Shown one piece after another: positions 4,716 through 5,945 of a stretch of 5,945 nucleotides of DNA. Under the pieces are notes generated by a model. It was not told the origin of the DNA and searched no databases. It saw only the letters and a list, made by a program, of their open reading frames with translations. A program made the position numbers and the translations under genes. How positions within the stretch are numbered: the first letter of the stretch is position 1; every line of letters begins with the position of its first letter. Source of the DNA: Planctomycetota bacterium (GTDB lineage: Bacteria > Planctomycetota > B129-G9); contig QNCA01000100.1 of the NCBI GenBank assembly GCA_003644325.1, positions 1 to 5,945 of the forward strand. Direction: 5' to 3'.

Positions 4716-5945
4716 ATGAATATTCGGACGATTGGTATAGCGTATTTCCTAATCCTGCTGGCGGCGCTTGCCGCGAATGCAGAGGAAGTCACCTTCCCCG
4801 AGGTCAAGGAAGGCAAGGTCCTCGAAGATAACTGGTATCATCTTTTCGCAGAGGGCAAGAAGGTCGGTTACAGCCACTCCAGGCTTGTAGAAGTGGAATG
4901 CGACGGGAAGCCCTGCCTGCTGTTCGATAACAAGGATTTCGCACAGACAAATATTGACGGGAAGACCCTTAGACACGAACAGACTGAGCGCATGATAGTG
5001 GGACGAGAAGATCTCAAGCCCATGCACTATACTGAGAGCGTAAGCACACCAGTCCTTAAATCTTCGGTTACCGCCAGAGTCGTGGAAGCAAAAGACGGAT
5101 GGACTCTCAAGGTCAACAAGACACTTAACGGCAAGACCGAGTCGGAAACGAAAACCTTCCCCGCAGATAACCCGGTTTACTTCGACGCAACCGCTAACTT
5201 ACTGTACAGGAACCGGTATTTCAAAGAGAAAAAGGATGTGACGATTAACGTTTTTGATTTCACCAAGATAAGTATAGACCAGAAAGGGTTCGCCTATAAA
5301 GGCGAGAAGACCCAGGGCGAGGGTAAGGACGCTAGCACTTTTCACTTGGTCAAATATGACTTTATCACCATCTGGTACCATACGGACGGCAGTATAGGCA
5401 AACTAATTGGGGCTGACGGCCAGTTTTCCGCAATATCGACCGACGAGAAAGGGGCAAAGGACTTTTCAGCAAGATGGGAGGGCTACAAAGCGCCGGACTA
5501 CATAGAGGGCGACGTCATGACCGCGAAGGCCCTGGGAATTAAGATAACGCGTCCGACGAAGGCCTCTTTTTTTCTGCCTTTCTTCGAGCAAAATGGGTTT
5601 GCCATCGCCGATCCGTTCGGCGAACTGAAACTGGCTGCAATCGTCCTCCACGAGGTGCCCAAAGGGACTAAACACGATGAGGCCCTGAAGAAGATCAGAG
5701 AAATATACAAGGACGATGAACTGGGGGATGGCGACATTGTTGACGCAGGGAAAGACAAATGCCTGCGCGGAAGCCTCAAGGTGGGCACCGGCATAGACGC
5801 AGACTCAGGTGAGTATTACCTGTTCATTCATGACGACAGAGTCCTGTTTATCATAGCTACGGGGAAAGGCAATACGTACAAGAATGTAAGAGATGCGATA
5901 ATCAAATGCGTCAATTCTATCGAATTCTTCAAGCCCGAATTCGAC
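4716..5945 (+). CDS. Secreted protein of unknown function, 3' end beyond window
   Basis: The frame is open from 4716 to the window edge: 410 residues with no stop. The first 22 residues form a signal peptide (NIRT, hydrophobic IGIAYFLILLAALAA, likely cut after ANA before EEV), so the product is exported. No lipobox cysteine is present. Residues about 38-250 form a strand-rich region beginning WYHLFAEGKKVGYSHSRL, a pattern often seen in exported planctomycete proteins and ahead of transglutaminase-like domains. A later part reads IWYHTDGSIGKLIGADG, after which residues about 262-405 look like a separate alpha/beta domain ending VNSIEFF. That domain loosely recalls PsbP/Mog1-like folds, an impression only. 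There are no catalytic motifs I can name. Cysteines are few (C62, C67, C349, C398). Codon use is visibly more AT-rich than in the upstream operon. The translation was made by hand from the sequence. The protein may end soon after the window if it matches the remnant at 4502-4573. Confidence 0.85.
   Translation, partial: MNIRTIGIAYFLILLAALAANAEEVTFPEVKEGKVLEDNWYHLFAEGKKVGYSHSRLVEVECDGKPCLLFDNKDFAQTNIDGKTLRHEQTERMIVGREDLKPMHYTESVSTPVLKSSVTARVVEAKDGWTLKVNKTLNGKTESETKTFPADNPVYFDATANLLYRNRYFKEKKDVTINVFDFTKISIDQKGFAYKGEKTQGEGKDASTFHLVKYDFITIWYHTDGSIGKLIGADGQFSAISTDEKGAKDFSARWEGYKAPDYIEGDVMTAKALGIKITRPTKASFFLPFFEQNGFAIADPFGELKLAAIVLHEVPKGTKHDEALKKIREIYKDDELGDGDIVDAGKDKCLRGSLKVGTGIDADSGEYYLFIHDDRVLFIIATGKGNTYKNVRDAIIKCVNSIEFFKPEFD

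Overview
The window looks like a chromosomal segment of a moderately GC-rich Gram-negative-type bacterium, most likely from the Planctomycetes or a neighbouring candidate lineage. That placement is an inference. It rests mainly on the zinc-ribbon protein at 222-860, whose two ribbon signatures (AGKRGTCPVCGGLIVVP and CVNCGTNIATGEKL) are typical of planctomycete proteins of unknown function, and on the style of the secreted protein at the right end. No rRNA, tRNA, CRISPR array, prophage or transposase gene is visible.

Left part (1-1175). A minus-strand gene for a 212-residue cytosolic protein with two zinc ribbons (222-860) has a strong sigma70-type promoter at 930-957. It is surrounded by three copies of a roughly 70-bp hairpin element. 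Copies A (6-74) and B (134-202) lie just past its 3' end, and copy C (1000-1067) lies upstream, between its promoter and a divergent promoter at 1116-1144. The copies share end palindromes GGTGAC-W-GTCACC and inner flanks AATCTACGA and CCGTAATT. The central stems have quite different sequences, yet each is self-complementary. This is the most novel-looking signal in the window.

Middle part (1116-4165). A compact plus-strand operon encodes three nucleic-acid enzymes. They are MtaB, a tRNA methylthiotransferase acting on t6A37; NrnA, a DHH-type nanoRNase/pAp phosphatase; and a family-4 uracil-DNA glycosylase with an iron-sulfur cluster. The genes overlap by 77 and 11 nt, and the operon ends in a convincing intrinsic terminator at 4131-4165. 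The shared theme is tRNA modification, turnover of RNA fragments and nucleotides, and DNA repair. The overlaps point to co-transcription and coupled translation.

Right part (4166-5945). A roughly 550-bp stretch without an intact gene holds a hairpin, short tandem and dispersed repeats, and a 24-codon remnant (4502-4573). The remnant resembles the C-terminus of the gene that follows. That gene starts at 4716 behind a strong ribosome binding site and encodes a secreted protein with a signal peptide. It stays open to the window edge (410 residues seen) and is visibly more AT-rich than the operon. The intergenic stretch is best read as the eroded remains of a tandem duplication of this secreted-protein family.
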